Under the pieces are notes generated by a model that was given only the letters and a program-made list of their open reading frames with translations, was not told the DNA's origin and did no database searches. DNA of 64,000 nucleotides from Bacillus sp. V2I10. Lineage in GTDB: Bacteria; Bacillota; Bacilli; Bacillales; Bacillaceae. Within the stretch, counting starts at the first letter, position 1. The number at the start of each line of letters is the position of its first letter. Below, piece after piece: positions 1 to 7,771 of the stretch. The position numbers and the translations under genes were made by a program. The stretch lies in assembly GCF_030817055.1 (NCBI RefSeq), contig NZ_JAUSYV010000001.1, positions 2,814,001-2,878,000 of the forward strand, in the 5' to 3' direction.

Positions 1-2
1 AA

Positions 3-83
3 GGTGAGTTTGGTCAGCTGGCGAAAGATAAGAAAAATCTTTTTGGGAAATTATTAAACAATCAAAAAGATGCAAGTCTTTAA
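3..83 (+). CDS. C-terminal tail of an unidentified protein (partial)
   Basis: A 26-codon reading frame enters from the left edge and stops at TAA, a few bases before a strong hairpin. The tail is basic (several Lys, KLLNN). The coding assignment rests only on the open frame and the terminator behind it. The product cannot be named from so little. Confidence 0.4.
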   Translation, partial: GEFGQLAKDKKNLFGKLLNNQKDASL

Positions 84-108
84 CGTCAAATAGATGAAAG
101 ATAACGTT

Positions 109-141
109 AAAAGCCACTATAAATCTTTTATAGTGGCTTTT
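109..141. terminator. Bidirectional intrinsic terminator
   Basis: Perfect 13-bp inverted repeat (109-121 and 129-141) with a 7-nt loop and A/T tails on both sides. It lies between the partial plus-strand gene and the end of the minus-strand operon, so it can stop transcription from both. Confidence 0.85.
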
Positions 142-143
142 AT

Positions 144-1094
144 TTATATTCTGTTATCAACACTAAACAATAAGTAATCCACAAGATCCAAATAAACCCT
201 CAAACTCCGATACTCCCGATCCCTAATCTTCTCATATTCCCACCACTTACCGTAATTCTCTGGTACCGAGAGTTGTTCAGGATATATTATTTCATCAAAC
301 ACCCTATAAACGATTTTCAACGTTCTCTGAACTCTTTTCAAAGTTTTATCTTTCTTTGCCTGGTTAAACAGAGATTCAAAGCAAATCTTATTATCCAAAA
401 TATACACCGTTTGAATCACATCAATAAAATGCCTCAGGGAATCTAAATTATGACGCCATGCATGAAGCACAATCATATAAAAAGCATGCTGGTGGGAGAG
501 TTCTTTAATATGTTGATAAGCCATTATAGGAACCGCATCATTCCAAAACTCAATAATGTCCAGATCTGAGGTATTTTCTTTTAATAGGTTCCAATGTATT
601 TCGACTCTTAATGGAATGGAAGAACCAGGCAAATCCAATCTGTAGCAGCAGTGAAAGTGATCTTTAGGACCCTCATCTTCATAGATGAATCCTCGATTTC
701 TTAGTAATTCATCAACCGTTTGTTTGTCCTTTTGATGGATCAGTAAGTCAATATCAGAAGTAGATCTTGCTGCGATATGGCCAAAGTATTTTTCCGCAAA
801 ATAGACACCTTTTAAAGGGATGGTGTCTATTTTTTGAGTTTCAAATAATTTTAATATCTTTTCCATTTGTACTTTAATAAAAAGGTTTTGAAGCAAGATT
901 TGATCTGTTGCTTTCTTTAAGTAGTCAGTGAAAAAAGCAGGTGTTTCATTAAGACGGTCATGTTGTTTTAATAGGTAATAAACTTGAGATTCAATTGAAA
1001 AGTGATGGATGTCTTCTATTAAATATTGATAATCACTTTCCTTTTCTGGTAATTTAGTTTGATTATATATTGATTGTAAAAAGTGTATGATCAT
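144..1094 (-). CDS. Nucleotidyltransferase family protein of the peptide-modification operon
   Basis: A 316-residue protein with the pol-beta-type nucleotidyltransferase signature STSDIDLLIH (Asp114 and Asp116 would bind metal). It fits the uncharacterised NTP_transf_5 type found in paeninodin-like lasso clusters. It is the last gene of a six-gene minus-strand operon, 14 bp after the ABC transporter gene. Family knowledge suggests NMP transfer to a peptide or protein, and the precursor peptide encoded at 4452-4661 is the obvious candidate substrate. That target is inference. An alternative role is self-immunity, as in aminoglycoside nucleotidyltransferases. Confidence 0.75.
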   Translation of the reverse strand: MIIHFLQSIYNQTKLPEKESDYQYLIEDIHHFSIESQVYYLLKQHDRLNETPAFFTDYLKKATDQILLQNLFIKVQMEKILKLFETQKIDTIPLKGVYFAEKYFGHIAARSTSDIDLLIHQKDKQTVDELLRNRGFIYEDEGPKDHFHCCYRLDLPGSSIPLRVEIHWNLLKENTSDLDIIEFWNDAVPIMAYQHIKELSHQHAFYMIVLHAWRHNLDSLRHFIDVIQTVYILDNKICFESLFNQAKKDKTLKRVQRTLKIVYRVFDEIIYPEQLSVPENYGKWWEYEKIRDREYRSLRVYLDLVDYLLFSVDNRI

Positions 1095-1108
1095 CTTTCA
1101 TCCATCCC

Positions 1109-2911
1109 TTATTGAGAGATTGCTTGTAATGAAGGCAGCTTTTCTTTTGCTTTAAATTGCAGGTGTAATAATTTTCTATATAGACCTTCTTGAGTAATCA
1201 GCTCCTCATGTCTTCCCAACTGAACAATTTTCCCCTCATCCATAACTATAATAAGATCTGCATGCTGAATCGTTGATAATCGATGGGCGATAATGAGTGT
1301 TGTTTTGTTTTTGATTGCGGCTAATGCTTCTTTGACAAAGTGCTCACTCTCACTGTCTAGTGCTGATGTTGCTTCATCTAGTAACAGAATAGGTGCCTTT
1401 TTTAGGATGGCTCTTGCAATAGAAAGCCTTTGTTTTTGTCCTCCTGAAAGGCGAACGCCTCTTTCGCCGACTTCTGTGTCATACTGATTTGGCAATGTCA
1501 TGATAAAATCATGAATGTTTGCTTGTTTTGCTGCAGTGATCAGCTCTGAATTTGAGATGTTTGGCCGTGCGAGCAAGAGGTTATCTTTGATTGTTCCAGA
1601 GAAAAGAAAGGTCTCTTGCGCAACATATGCAAAAGAATTTCTTACCACAGAGGGCGGAAGGTGTTCTTCTGGATTGTGATCCAGCATGATCGTTCCGCTA
1701 TCTGACTGATAGAAGCCTTGGATGAGGTGAAAGAGTGTTGATTTTCCTGCACCGCTTGGCCCGACAATCGCAACTGTTTGGCCCGCTGATATATCTAAAG
1801 TAAGGTTATCTATCGATTTTTTTTGCTGATCGTAACTGAAGGTAATGTTCTTCAGTTGAATAGAGCCTTTGATTTTTGATGGAACGTATTCAGGAAGATG
1901 GTTTAGTTCAACTTCTTCATTTAATACGTTTGATAGTCTTTCAACTGCTGATGCTGAACTTTGGAAGCTGCCCCAAATTCCTGCTAAACCGGTAAGCGGG
2001 GAGATCAGATGCTGCATCAGAGTAACAAAGGTGAGCAGCGAACCAACTGTAATCATTGATTTAGAAACAAAATAAGCTCCTAGGCAAAGTCCCGTTATAT
2101 AAGTGATGGAAGTAATGGCTTCTCCGCCAATATAAAAAAAGCCACGGAGCTTTGTATTTTTCATTTCTAATGTAAAGAGTTCCTGGTTTTGACTGTTTTG
2201 CTTTTGAGCCATTTTTTTCTCTAAAAGAAAAGATCGAATAACGGATAAACCCTGGAAAATTTCATTAAGTGTACTGTTTATATCGCTGATTTGAGTAAAC
2301 ATTTTTCTGCTGTTGTTTCTGAGCAGGATGCCAAAAACAGTCCCAATTACAATGGCAAGAGGGATCACAGTAAAACCTATTAATGCCATCTGCCAGTTGA
2401 TGATAAACATGTAAACAGAAACAGCAGCAAATGTTAAAGGGAGCTGAATGAGATAAAGCAGGTTGCTGCCGATGACTCCTTCGATGCAGTTGACATCGTT
2501 TGTGAAATGAGTCATTAAATCTCCAGTTCGCATGTTTGATGTTTTTTTCACTGGCAGCAGAAGAAGATGCTTTAAAACTTGCTCTTTGAGTTCAAGTTTT
2601 ACTTTATTGATCGTTACGGACTCTAAATAAGTGTAAAAGTACGTCGTTGCCAAACTTATACTTAGTAAACCAAGGCCAAGCGGCAGCAGCCATTTTAGTT
2701 TATCCGTTTCATTTTGAACGGCAGCATCTGTGATCGTTCCAAAGAACCAGGCAAAACCGATCGTTAATAAAATTTGAGAGAGCATAATCAAAAAAAGAGA
2801 TATGTAGGAACTTTTGTACTTTAATAGATAGGGACCCAGCAAAGTGAATGTCCTGCGGATATCTTCTATTAAAAACATGTTTTTGAATGTGATCCATTTC
2901 TTTGTGATCAT
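1109..2911 (-). CDS. ABC transporter, fused permease and ATPase (peptide exporter)
   Basis: A 600-residue half-transporter with an N-terminal six-helix exporter domain (about residues 25-310) and an ATPase domain. The ATPase shows Walker A GPSGAGKST near residue 385, signature LSGGQKQR near 487 and Walker B ILLLDEATSALD. There is no N-terminal C39 peptidase domain, so leader removal would fall to another enzyme such as the adjacent S26-type peptidase. Its ATG overlaps the stop of that gene (ATGA), which indicates translational coupling. Likely role: export of the modified product of the precursor gene and possibly self-protection. The cargo is inferred from context. Confidence 0.85.
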   Translation of the reverse strand: MITKKWITFKNMFLIEDIRRTFTLLGPYLLKYKSSYISLFLIMLSQILLTIGFAWFFGTITDAAVQNETDKLKWLLPLGLGLLSISLATTYFYTYLESVTINKVKLELKEQVLKHLLLLPVKKTSNMRTGDLMTHFTNDVNCIEGVIGSNLLYLIQLPLTFAAVSVYMFIINWQMALIGFTVIPLAIVIGTVFGILLRNNSRKMFTQISDINSTLNEIFQGLSVIRSFLLEKKMAQKQNSQNQELFTLEMKNTKLRGFFYIGGEAITSITYITGLCLGAYFVSKSMITVGSLLTFVTLMQHLISPLTGLAGIWGSFQSSASAVERLSNVLNEEVELNHLPEYVPSKIKGSIQLKNITFSYDQQKKSIDNLTLDISAGQTVAIVGPSGAGKSTLFHLIQGFYQSDSGTIMLDHNPEEHLPPSVVRNSFAYVAQETFLFSGTIKDNLLLARPNISNSELITAAKQANIHDFIMTLPNQYDTEVGERGVRLSGGQKQRLSIARAILKKAPILLLDEATSALDSESEHFVKEALAAIKNKTTLIIAHRLSTIQHADLIIVMDEGKIVQLGRHEELITQEGLYRKLLHLQFKAKEKLPSLQAISQ

Positions 2912-3351
2912 AGCGCTTTACCGAGTCTTCTTTTTAAATAGAAGCGGAACAGCCGTGCTGAGAAGGGAGATGATACGACTGCCTGACTATAAAGAAATGC
3001 AAATGGCTTATACATACTGATCATGCCTTTCTTTTTTTGAACAGATTCCAGGCAGCCAATCACTTGAGCAGGTGATACTGGCTCATCAAGGCATTCGTTT
3101 GTATCGCCTTTTAGGAAGTAATGGCCCTTTTCATAGCGGTAAAATCTGTGGGCAATCATCTTCCCTGATTTTGAATAGAAGAGAAGGATCTGCCCTTTTT
3201 TAAGGTTTCTTTTATCGAATTTTGTAAATCGGCAAATTTCACCTTTTTGAATAAAGGGATACATGCTGAAGCCTTCAGCAGGCAAGTCAATCCATCCGTG
3301 TTTATCAATAGTCGCTTTCAATAGATTGATTGTATTCTGATCAAACCGCAT
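2908..3351 (-). CDS. S26/S24-type signal-peptidase-like protease
   Basis: About 147 residues. The motif EGFSMYP supplies the expected catalytic Ser (Ser29 from the ATG used here). MIAHRFYR supplies His68, as in the Ser-His SipW/archaeal-type signal peptidases rather than the Ser-Lys bacterial type. FLKGDTNE is the conserved downstream box. No clear N-terminal membrane anchor is visible, which is unusual for a signal peptidase. An upstream TTG at 3357 is possible; the ATG at 3351 was preferred. The reading frame overlaps the PqqD-like gene. Likely role is cutting the precursor leader, inferred from operon position. Confidence 0.7.
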   Translation of the reverse strand: MRFDQNTINLLKATIDKHGWIDLPAEGFSMYPFIQKGEICRFTKFDKRNLKKGQILLFYSKSGKMIAHRFYRYEKGHYFLKGDTNECLDEPVSPAQVIGCLESVQKKKGMISMYKPFAFLYSQAVVSSPFSARLFRFYLKRRLGKAL

Positions 3352-3610
3352 GTTCAATCAATCCGTAATGTTCCAGTTCTTTTAGAAAGCATTGAAGCTC
3401 ATTTTTTGTTTCCTGATTGTCGTTATTAAACTGTGTTTGATAAGACAGAACCAGTTCGTCTACAGTGTGTGCATCTTTTAGCAATGACCAGCAGAATCCG
3501 CCAGGTTCATTTAACTTCGTAATGGTGAATTGCCCGGAGTGGAGAATCATCCATTCTCCATCGATTTCTATTGTTTCGCAATCTGGTGCTTGTTTATAAT
3601 AAGTTGTCAT
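3341..3610 (-). CDS. PqqD-family peptide-binding protein (RiPP recognition element)
   Basis: An 89-residue protein whose size and C-terminal winged-helix-like pattern (GGFCWSLLKDAHTVDELV, then a hydrophobic helix ending in HYGLIE) match PqqD/lasso B1-type recognition domains. These bind the leader of a precursor and deliver it to modifying enzymes. The start is the ATG at 3610, which overlaps the kinase stop codon (ATGA) and has GGGAGATGATT upstream. Its presence is the strongest sign that the operon modifies a ribosomally made peptide. The fold assignment is by pattern only. Confidence 0.75.
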   Translation of the reverse strand: MTTYYKQAPDCETIEIDGEWMILHSGQFTITKLNEPGGFCWSLLKDAHTVDELVLSYQTQFNNDNQETKNELQCFLKELEHYGLIEHAV

Positions 3611-4386
3611 GAAATCATCTCCCAAAATCGATTATTTTTTTGAAAATAAAGATCATAAATGTCAACTTGTTCTACGAGAAATCTCAGCATGGGGAGAATT
3701 CTTTTTGTTTCTTTTTTATTACTGGGCCAATAGAATACTTTATCCAATAACGCTAAAAGGGCAGATGATTTATCAACCCGTTTTCTTTCTATTGAAAGAG
3801 ATTGATGGAGAAGGTCAATGCTCAGCAGTTTTATATTAGAAACAGGTGCATGTCCATGCAATTCACTTCTAAATGGTGAGTCATAGGCAAGAATACCGTC
3901 TTTATCGATTTTTATGATTGTTGCTTCGTCCGACAAAAGCGGGCGGGGAGAAGACAGTTTTGCTGCTGTGGATTTTCCTGCTCCAGAATGTCCTGTAAAA
4001 ATGTGTGCTCCTTTTTGCTCAAGGACACAAGACGAATGAAGAAGAATGCCCCAGTTTTTGTGAACAATAAAAGAACTGTATAGGTTCATTAAAGCGTGTT
4101 TTAGTGCGAGTTCATTGTGAACGTGCACTTCCGCCTGCGTGTAATTTGGGTCAACTGTAATTTTGTAGTCTGCTCTTTTAAAAGTGATGGAATTTTGGGT
4201 TTCAGAAATCTCTACATCATAATTTTTAAAGGGCTGACCGTATCCTTCCGCAATAAATATCGACAAATCTATTTTTCTGCCATTATCTATTAATAGGAAT
4301 TGGTGAGTTAAAAATTTAACTAGTTTCTTATTTTCACAATGCAGTCTTATGTTATGCTCACCAATTTTAGTATTTATAAAGGTCAT
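3607..4386 (-). CDS. HPr kinase-like protein (HprK-related peptide kinase)
   Basis: From the ATG at 4386 (GAGGAG 7 nt upstream) the protein has 259 residues. It contains Walker A GHSGAGKST at 132-140 and an LLSDEAT strand with Asp153, as in HPrK-related P-loop kinases. It lacks the N-terminal DRTGG half of true HPr kinases. In paeninodin-type lasso clusters a related kinase phosphorylates the C-terminal Ser of the precursor. Here the precursor has no Ser near its C-terminus (only Thr53 in the C-terminal half), so the target, if it is the precursor, must differ. It sits directly after the precursor gene and a stem-loop. Confidence 0.75.
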   Translation of the reverse strand: MTFINTKIGEHNIRLHCENKKLVKFLTHQFLLIDNGRKIDLSIFIAEGYGQPFKNYDVEISETQNSITFKRADYKITVDPNYTQAEVHVHNELALKHALMNLYSSFIVHKNWGILLHSSCVLEQKGAHIFTGHSGAGKSTAAKLSSPRPLLSDEATIIKIDKDGILAYDSPFRSELHGHAPVSNIKLLSIDLLHQSLSIERKRVDKSSALLALLDKVFYWPSNKKETKRILPMLRFLVEQVDIYDLYFQKNNRFWEMIS

Positions 4387-4410
4387 ATAGTTCTCCTCAA
4401 TCATCATATA

Positions 4411-4440
4411 AAGAAGGCCATAAGACATATGGACCTTCTT
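4411..4440 (-). terminator. Stem-loop between precursor gene and kinase gene (likely attenuator)
   Basis: Arms 4411-4420 and 4430-4440 pair over about 10 bp with one bulged base. On the minus strand the stem is followed by TTCTTTAT. It lies just after the precursor stop. A leaky terminator here would give more precursor than enzyme transcript, as is common in RiPP operons. Confidence 0.55.
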
Positions 4441-4451
4441 TATTGTGGATT

Positions 4452-4661
4452 TTAATTTCCTTTTCCCTTTCCTTTCCCTCCCCCATTATCATGGCGGGGA
4501 CCGGTATATGGCGGATTAGGATAATGAATCCCGCCATTTCCATTTCCAGGGTGATCCACATTGCCATGGCCTTTATTCCAGCTCTGAGCTGTCTCAAACC
4601 GAACCGGCTGGTGACTTAAAACCATAGGACGTGATACATTTCCTTCATGTTCATTCTTCAT
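4452..4661 (-). CDS. Candidate RiPP precursor peptide, 69 residues, Gly/Asn/His/Pro-rich
   Basis: The start is the ATG at 4661, with GAGG 6 nt upstream; the in-frame ATG at 4673 has no ribosome site. Residues 1-28 look leader-like (SRPMVLSHQPVRFETAQSW). Residues 29-69 are dominated by Gly, Asn, His, Pro and Lys and end in GGGKGKGKGN. There is no Cys, so no lanthionine, thioether or disulfide is possible. Ser/Thr are limited to Ser10, Ser16, Thr24, Ser27 and Thr53. If Thr24 is the lasso -2 Thr, no Asp/Glu falls at ring positions 7-9, which argues against a lasso fold. It is the first gene of the operon. The role as substrate is inferred from position and composition. Confidence 0.65.
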   Translation of the reverse strand: MKNEHEGNVSRPMVLSHQPVRFETAQSWNKGHGNVDHPGNGNGGIHYPNPPYTGPRHDNGGGKGKGKGN

Positions 4662-4685
4662 AGTAGGCCTCATTTCTCAATGTAA

Positions 4686-4757
4686 TTCTTTATAAAGAAC
4701 AAAATACTTGTAGTTATTTTTTTCAGAATCACATAGAAGATTTTTGTTCTTTATAAA
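4686..4757 (-). promoter_or_regulatory. Operator-like palindromes upstream of the precursor gene
   Basis: A perfect 14-bp palindrome, TTCTTTATAAAGAA, lies at 4686-4699. A perfect 16-bp inverted repeat pairs 4689-4704 with 4742-4757 (TTTATAAAGAACAAAA and its complement). The copies are about 53 bp apart, close to five helical turns. This is the pattern of a dimeric repressor or activator bound at two sites upstream of the precursor. No regulator gene lies within the operon itself. Confidence 0.55.
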
Positions 4758-4876
4758 ATAAATTATAGTTCTTATTAACGTACGTTGGTAGTTTTATTTT
4801 TCGACAAACAGTACTATTTTCACATTTTTTAAAGAAATTATGATTATTCGTCTAAATAGCAGCACATTATAAAAGT

Positions 4877-4939
4877 TTGACTATATAATCGAATTATTGA
4901 TATATTTGCTTATATAATCGAATTTCTAGGAGGTTTCAT
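4877..4939 (+). promoter_or_regulatory. satD promoter region with a duplicated 14-bp element
   Basis: The identical 14-mer TATATAATCGAATT occurs at 4882-4895 and 4911-4924, 29 bp apart. A TTGACT (-35-like) lies at 4877-4882, and each 14-mer itself contains TATAAT. AGGAGG precedes the ATG at 4943. The duplication suggests a binding site for the downstream HTH protein (autoregulation, inferred). Confidence 0.5.
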
Positions 4940-4942
4940 TAA

Positions 4943-5707
4943 ATGCCCCAACACCCAGCCTCAATTTTCATCATGGACATCCAAAATTCCTCAGCAGAGG
5001 GGAGGGGTGAAGAATTATCAGCCTATTTAGAAAAAATGGTAAAATGGATTAAGACTTGGACAAATGAAGAAGTGATTGTGAAACATCGCAGAGGAGATGA
5101 AATCATCTTGATTGCAAATGGGTATTCAACTGCATATGAAATTGCCCATTTCATCAGCGTCATATGGAACCTGCCAGACAATCCTCCATATTTCGGAGTT
5201 TCCTTTGGAGACATCAATAGAGAACTAAAAGAGATTGATATTGAAACGTGGATTCATCCCATGATCAAGCTTGCGAGGGAAGCCAATGAATCTCTGAAAA
5301 AAGAGGGAGATGACAGATCTCAATTCAAGTTTTATATAAAAGAAAACAGGGCTGAGGTTCAACTTTTGATGAATTCCCTGCTGATGATGCATCAAAAGCT
5401 GGTGAATGAACAAACAGATCTGCAGAAGCGCGTGTTTTCCTTATTTGAGATTTTCAATCAGCAGAGAAAAGTGGCAAGAATTTTAGGCAAATCCCCATCC
5501 ACGATATCAAGTCACTTTAAGAAAGGGAGCGGAGATGATTTGAAAATGATTTTCAATAATTTGATCATTGTTTTGAACTCGCTTCAGCAAAAAGAATTCC
5601 CTGATTCACATCCAGCTCTGCCAAAATTGCAGCAGTCCATCCGCACCCATTTACAGCTGCACATCAGCGAATGGTATTCAAAAGAGGAAGGAAAGGGGAA
5701 CACATGA
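4943..5707 (+). CDS. SatD family protein with C-terminal helix-turn-helix
   Basis: A 254-residue protein that opens with ASIFIMDIQNSS, typical of SatD-family proteins (named from the Streptococcus mutans acid-tolerance satCDE locus). A C-terminal HTH-like stretch, VARILGKSPSTISSHFKKG, lies near residues 177-195. The ATG follows AGGAGG by a normal distance. It overlaps the next gene by ATGA and so forms a two-gene unit with a DUF3307 membrane protein, a pairing common in Firmicutes. A likely role is regulation in response to envelope or DNA stress; the molecular function is not established. Confidence 0.7.
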   Translation: MPQHPASIFIMDIQNSSAEGRGEELSAYLEKMVKWIKTWTNEEVIVKHRRGDEIILIANGYSTAYEIAHFISVIWNLPDNPPYFGVSFGDINRELKEIDIETWIHPMIKLAREANESLKKEGDDRSQFKFYIKENRAEVQLLMNSLLMMHQKLVNEQTDLQKRVFSLFEIFNQQRKVARILGKSPSTISSHFKKGSGDDLKMIFNNLIIVLNSLQQKEFPDSHPALPKLQQSIRTHLQLHISEWYSKEEGKGNT

Positions 5708-6561
5708 TTTTATTATGTCTCATTCTGGCTCATTTAATTGCTGATTTTTTTCTCCAATCGGATGAGATGGTGAGGGAAAAGCTGAAAAATTTGAAAAAGC
5801 ATATGCTGCATCATTTTATAGTCCTTTTACCGGTAACGCTTGTGTTCTGGGCATTGTCCTTTGATTTTGCAAAGCCTCTGGAATATGTCGTTTTGCCGAT
5901 CTTATTTTTATTAGGCACTCATTTTCTGATCGATTTTCTAAAAATAAACCTGCTGGACAAAACAACCGGCCAGCAAAATATGAAAAAGCTTTTCTATTTT
6001 ATTGCAGATCAGATTATCCATCTGGCAATGATTATCATTGCTTGTCATTTATTTTTTAAGGTAACTTTTTCTGAACTGCTGGAAAAAGGAATTGAGCTCT
6101 TAATAGAGAATTCTTCTTTAAGTATACTGAATTCCGTCCTTTTTATAATCATTATTTTGATTTTGGTGACAAGTGTGAGCGGGCATATAATACGGATCTT
6201 GCTCGGAACGCTGCCGGCTCAGCTGCTTTCGTTTGAGGGCAGGTATGCTTTTAAGAATGAGCGGAAAGAGGAGCAGATGAATTCAGCCGGGGGACTTGTA
6301 GAGGAGTACAATTATTATACTTTTAATAAGCATGATCTATCGCGGGGAAAGCTGATTGGGTACATCGAGAGGCTGCTTGTCATAATTTTAACTTTTTATA
6401 GTGCTTATCCTGCGATTGCATTTATTGTAACGGCTAAGTCGATCGCGCGATTTAAGCAGATGGACGACCGGAATTGGGCTGAGTATTTTCTTCTTGGGAC
6501 ATTAACATCTATGTTTCTTGGCATTTTCTTTGGCTTGCTGCTGAGGGAAGTTTTAATTTAA
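5704..6561 (+). CDS. DUF3307 domain membrane protein
   Basis: From the ATG at 5704, which overlaps the satD stop, the protein has 285 residues. The opening LILAHLIADFFLQSDEMV is the DUF3307 signature (HLxxDFxLQ). Six or seven hydrophobic segments follow, so it is an integral membrane protein. The upstream in-frame start at 5671 lies inside satD and has no ribosome site. No biochemical function is known. Coupling to SatD suggests the two act together, perhaps with the membrane protein controlling SatD activity (inference). Confidence 0.7.
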   Translation: MILLCLILAHLIADFFLQSDEMVREKLKNLKKHMLHHFIVLLPVTLVFWALSFDFAKPLEYVVLPILFLLGTHFLIDFLKINLLDKTTGQQNMKKLFYFIADQIIHLAMIIIACHLFFKVTFSELLEKGIELLIENSSLSILNSVLFIIIILILVTSVSGHIIRILLGTLPAQLLSFEGRYAFKNERKEEQMNSAGGLVEEYNYYTFNKHDLSRGKLIGYIERLLVIILTFYSAYPAIAFIVTAKSIARFKQMDDRNWAEYFLLGTLTSMFLGIFFGLLLREVLI

Positions 6562-6579
6562 CAGGAGGAGATGTTGTCA

Positions 6580-7281
6580 GTGAGGCAGATTATTGCGATG
6601 GGGGGCGGAGGGTTTTCGATGGAGCCTGAAAATCCGCTGCTTGATCAATACATATTAAAGCAAAGTATGAAGGATCTTCCGAAAATTTGTTTTGTGCCGA
6701 CTGCGAGCGGAGATCAGAATCAATATATCGAACGGTTTTATGATGCCTTTCATTCTCATCCATGTATACCTGATCATCTAGCTTTGTTTGATCCTCATTT
6801 TCATGATCTGGAGGATTTTGTCATGTCGCAGGATATTCTTTATGTTGGAGGCGGCAGTACGAGAAACTTGCTTGTTTTATGGAAAGAGTGGGGTTTGGAT
6901 TCGATTATTAGAAAGGCTTATGAGAACGGGACCATTCTTGCAGGCTTGAGTGCGGGAGCTATTTGCTGGTTTGAAGAGGGGCTGACAGACCCCATGAACG
7001 CTCCGCTGTATAAATTAAACGGACTTGGCTTCCTGCATGGCAGCTGCTGCCCTCATTATGATGGGGAGGAGAAACGGAGACCTGCTTATCAGGTACATAT
7101 TTTATCCGGAAAAATGAAACCAGGATACGGGCTTGATGATGGTGCTGCGGTTCACTTTACAGATGAAAAAATTTATAAAATCGTCAGCTCCAGACAGGAA
7201 GCTAAAGCATATTTTGTCAATAAATCAGAAGATTCAATATACGAAGAAGAAAAAATTCCCTTATATCTGGGTATTCAGTAA
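6580..7281 (+). CDS. ygaJ: Peptidase E (S51 family), YgaJ-like
   Basis: Type 1 glutamine amidotransferase-like peptidase. The nucleophile elbow GLSAGAICW carries the catalytic Ser, and FVPTASGD and YVGGGSTRNLL match the S51 fold. GTG at 6580 is preferred because translation then begins MRQIIAMGGGGFSMEP, as in B. subtilis YgaJ as recalled. The ATG at 6571 is only 2 nt from AGGAGG, and TTG at 6574 is also possible. Predicted length is 233 residues. S51 enzymes cleave Asp-X dipeptides. The following DinB gene starts inside the stop codon (TAATG). Confidence 0.8.
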   Translation: MRQIIAMGGGGFSMEPENPLLDQYILKQSMKDLPKICFVPTASGDQNQYIERFYDAFHSHPCIPDHLALFDPHFHDLEDFVMSQDILYVGGGSTRNLLVLWKEWGLDSIIRKAYENGTILAGLSAGAICWFEEGLTDPMNAPLYKLNGLGFLHGSCCPHYDGEEKRRPAYQVHILSGKMKPGYGLDDGAAVHFTDEKIYKIVSSRQEAKAYFVNKSEDSIYEEEKIPLYLGIQ

Positions 7282-7757
7282 TGCAGCTATTTTTTAAATA
7301 CAATTGGCGCGTCAGAGAAGAGTGGTTTGAATGGTGCAAAGACCTGACTGGCGAAGAATTGCAGCAAAAACGGTCAGGAGGGGTGGGGAGTATTATCGAA
7401 ACACTGATTCATATCATTGATGTAGAATACAGCTGGATCAATGTACTTAAGGGTGATGCGGTCATCGATTATACGATCAGGGAATACGACTCACTAGAAA
7501 AGATTATCCGATTATCCAGAGAACTGCAGCCAGAAATGATCTCGTATCTCCAGAATTGGAACATCGCATGGGAAAATGAAAATGTATCTCCGCCTTGGTT
7601 GGACGGCACCTATAAAAAAGGGGAAATCATCCGCCATGTCATTGCCCATGAAATTCATCACGCGGGACAGCTGTCTGTCTGGGCAAGAGACATGGGGAGG
7701 GAGCCTGTTGGAGCAAGTTTTATAGGCAGAGGGTTCATTCCAGAAAAAAAAGGCTAG
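7281..7757 (+). CDS. DinB family metal-dependent protein
   Basis: A 158-residue four-helix-bundle protein of the DinB/YfiT type. The three metal-binding histidines are expected in ETLIHIIDVEYSW and HVIAHEIHHAGQL. It shares its first base with the stop of peptidase E, so it is translationally coupled. The family includes bacillithiol S-transferases and other thiol-dependent enzymes; the substrate cannot be deduced. The stop codon lies in the left arm of a terminator hairpin. Confidence 0.8.
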   Translation: MQLFFKYNWRVREEWFEWCKDLTGEELQQKRSGGVGSIIETLIHIIDVEYSWINVLKGDAVIDYTIREYDSLEKIIRLSRELQPEMISYLQNWNIAWENENVSPPWLDGTYKKGEIIRHVIAHEIHHAGQLSVWARDMGREPVGASFIGRGFIPEKKG

Positions 7758-7771
7758 ATATCCAGCCTTTT
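7748..7771. terminator. Intrinsic terminator after dinB
   Basis: Arms AAAAGGCT (7748-7755) and AGCCTTTT (7764-7771) flank an 8-nt loop, with A/T-rich tails on both sides. It can serve both the dinB gene and the convergent small gene on the minus strand. Confidence 0.65.

Noticed and set aside
4452..4597. Second frame over the precursor gene (4397-4597, minus)
   Set aside because: It has no ribosome site, reads through the stem-loop and into the kinase gene region, and lacks protein-like composition.
144..4661. Calling the first operon a lasso-peptide cluster
   Set aside because: The transglutaminase-like protease (B2) and asparagine-synthetase-like cyclase (C) are absent, and the precursor lacks an acidic residue at ring position 7-9 from the Thr(-2) rule.
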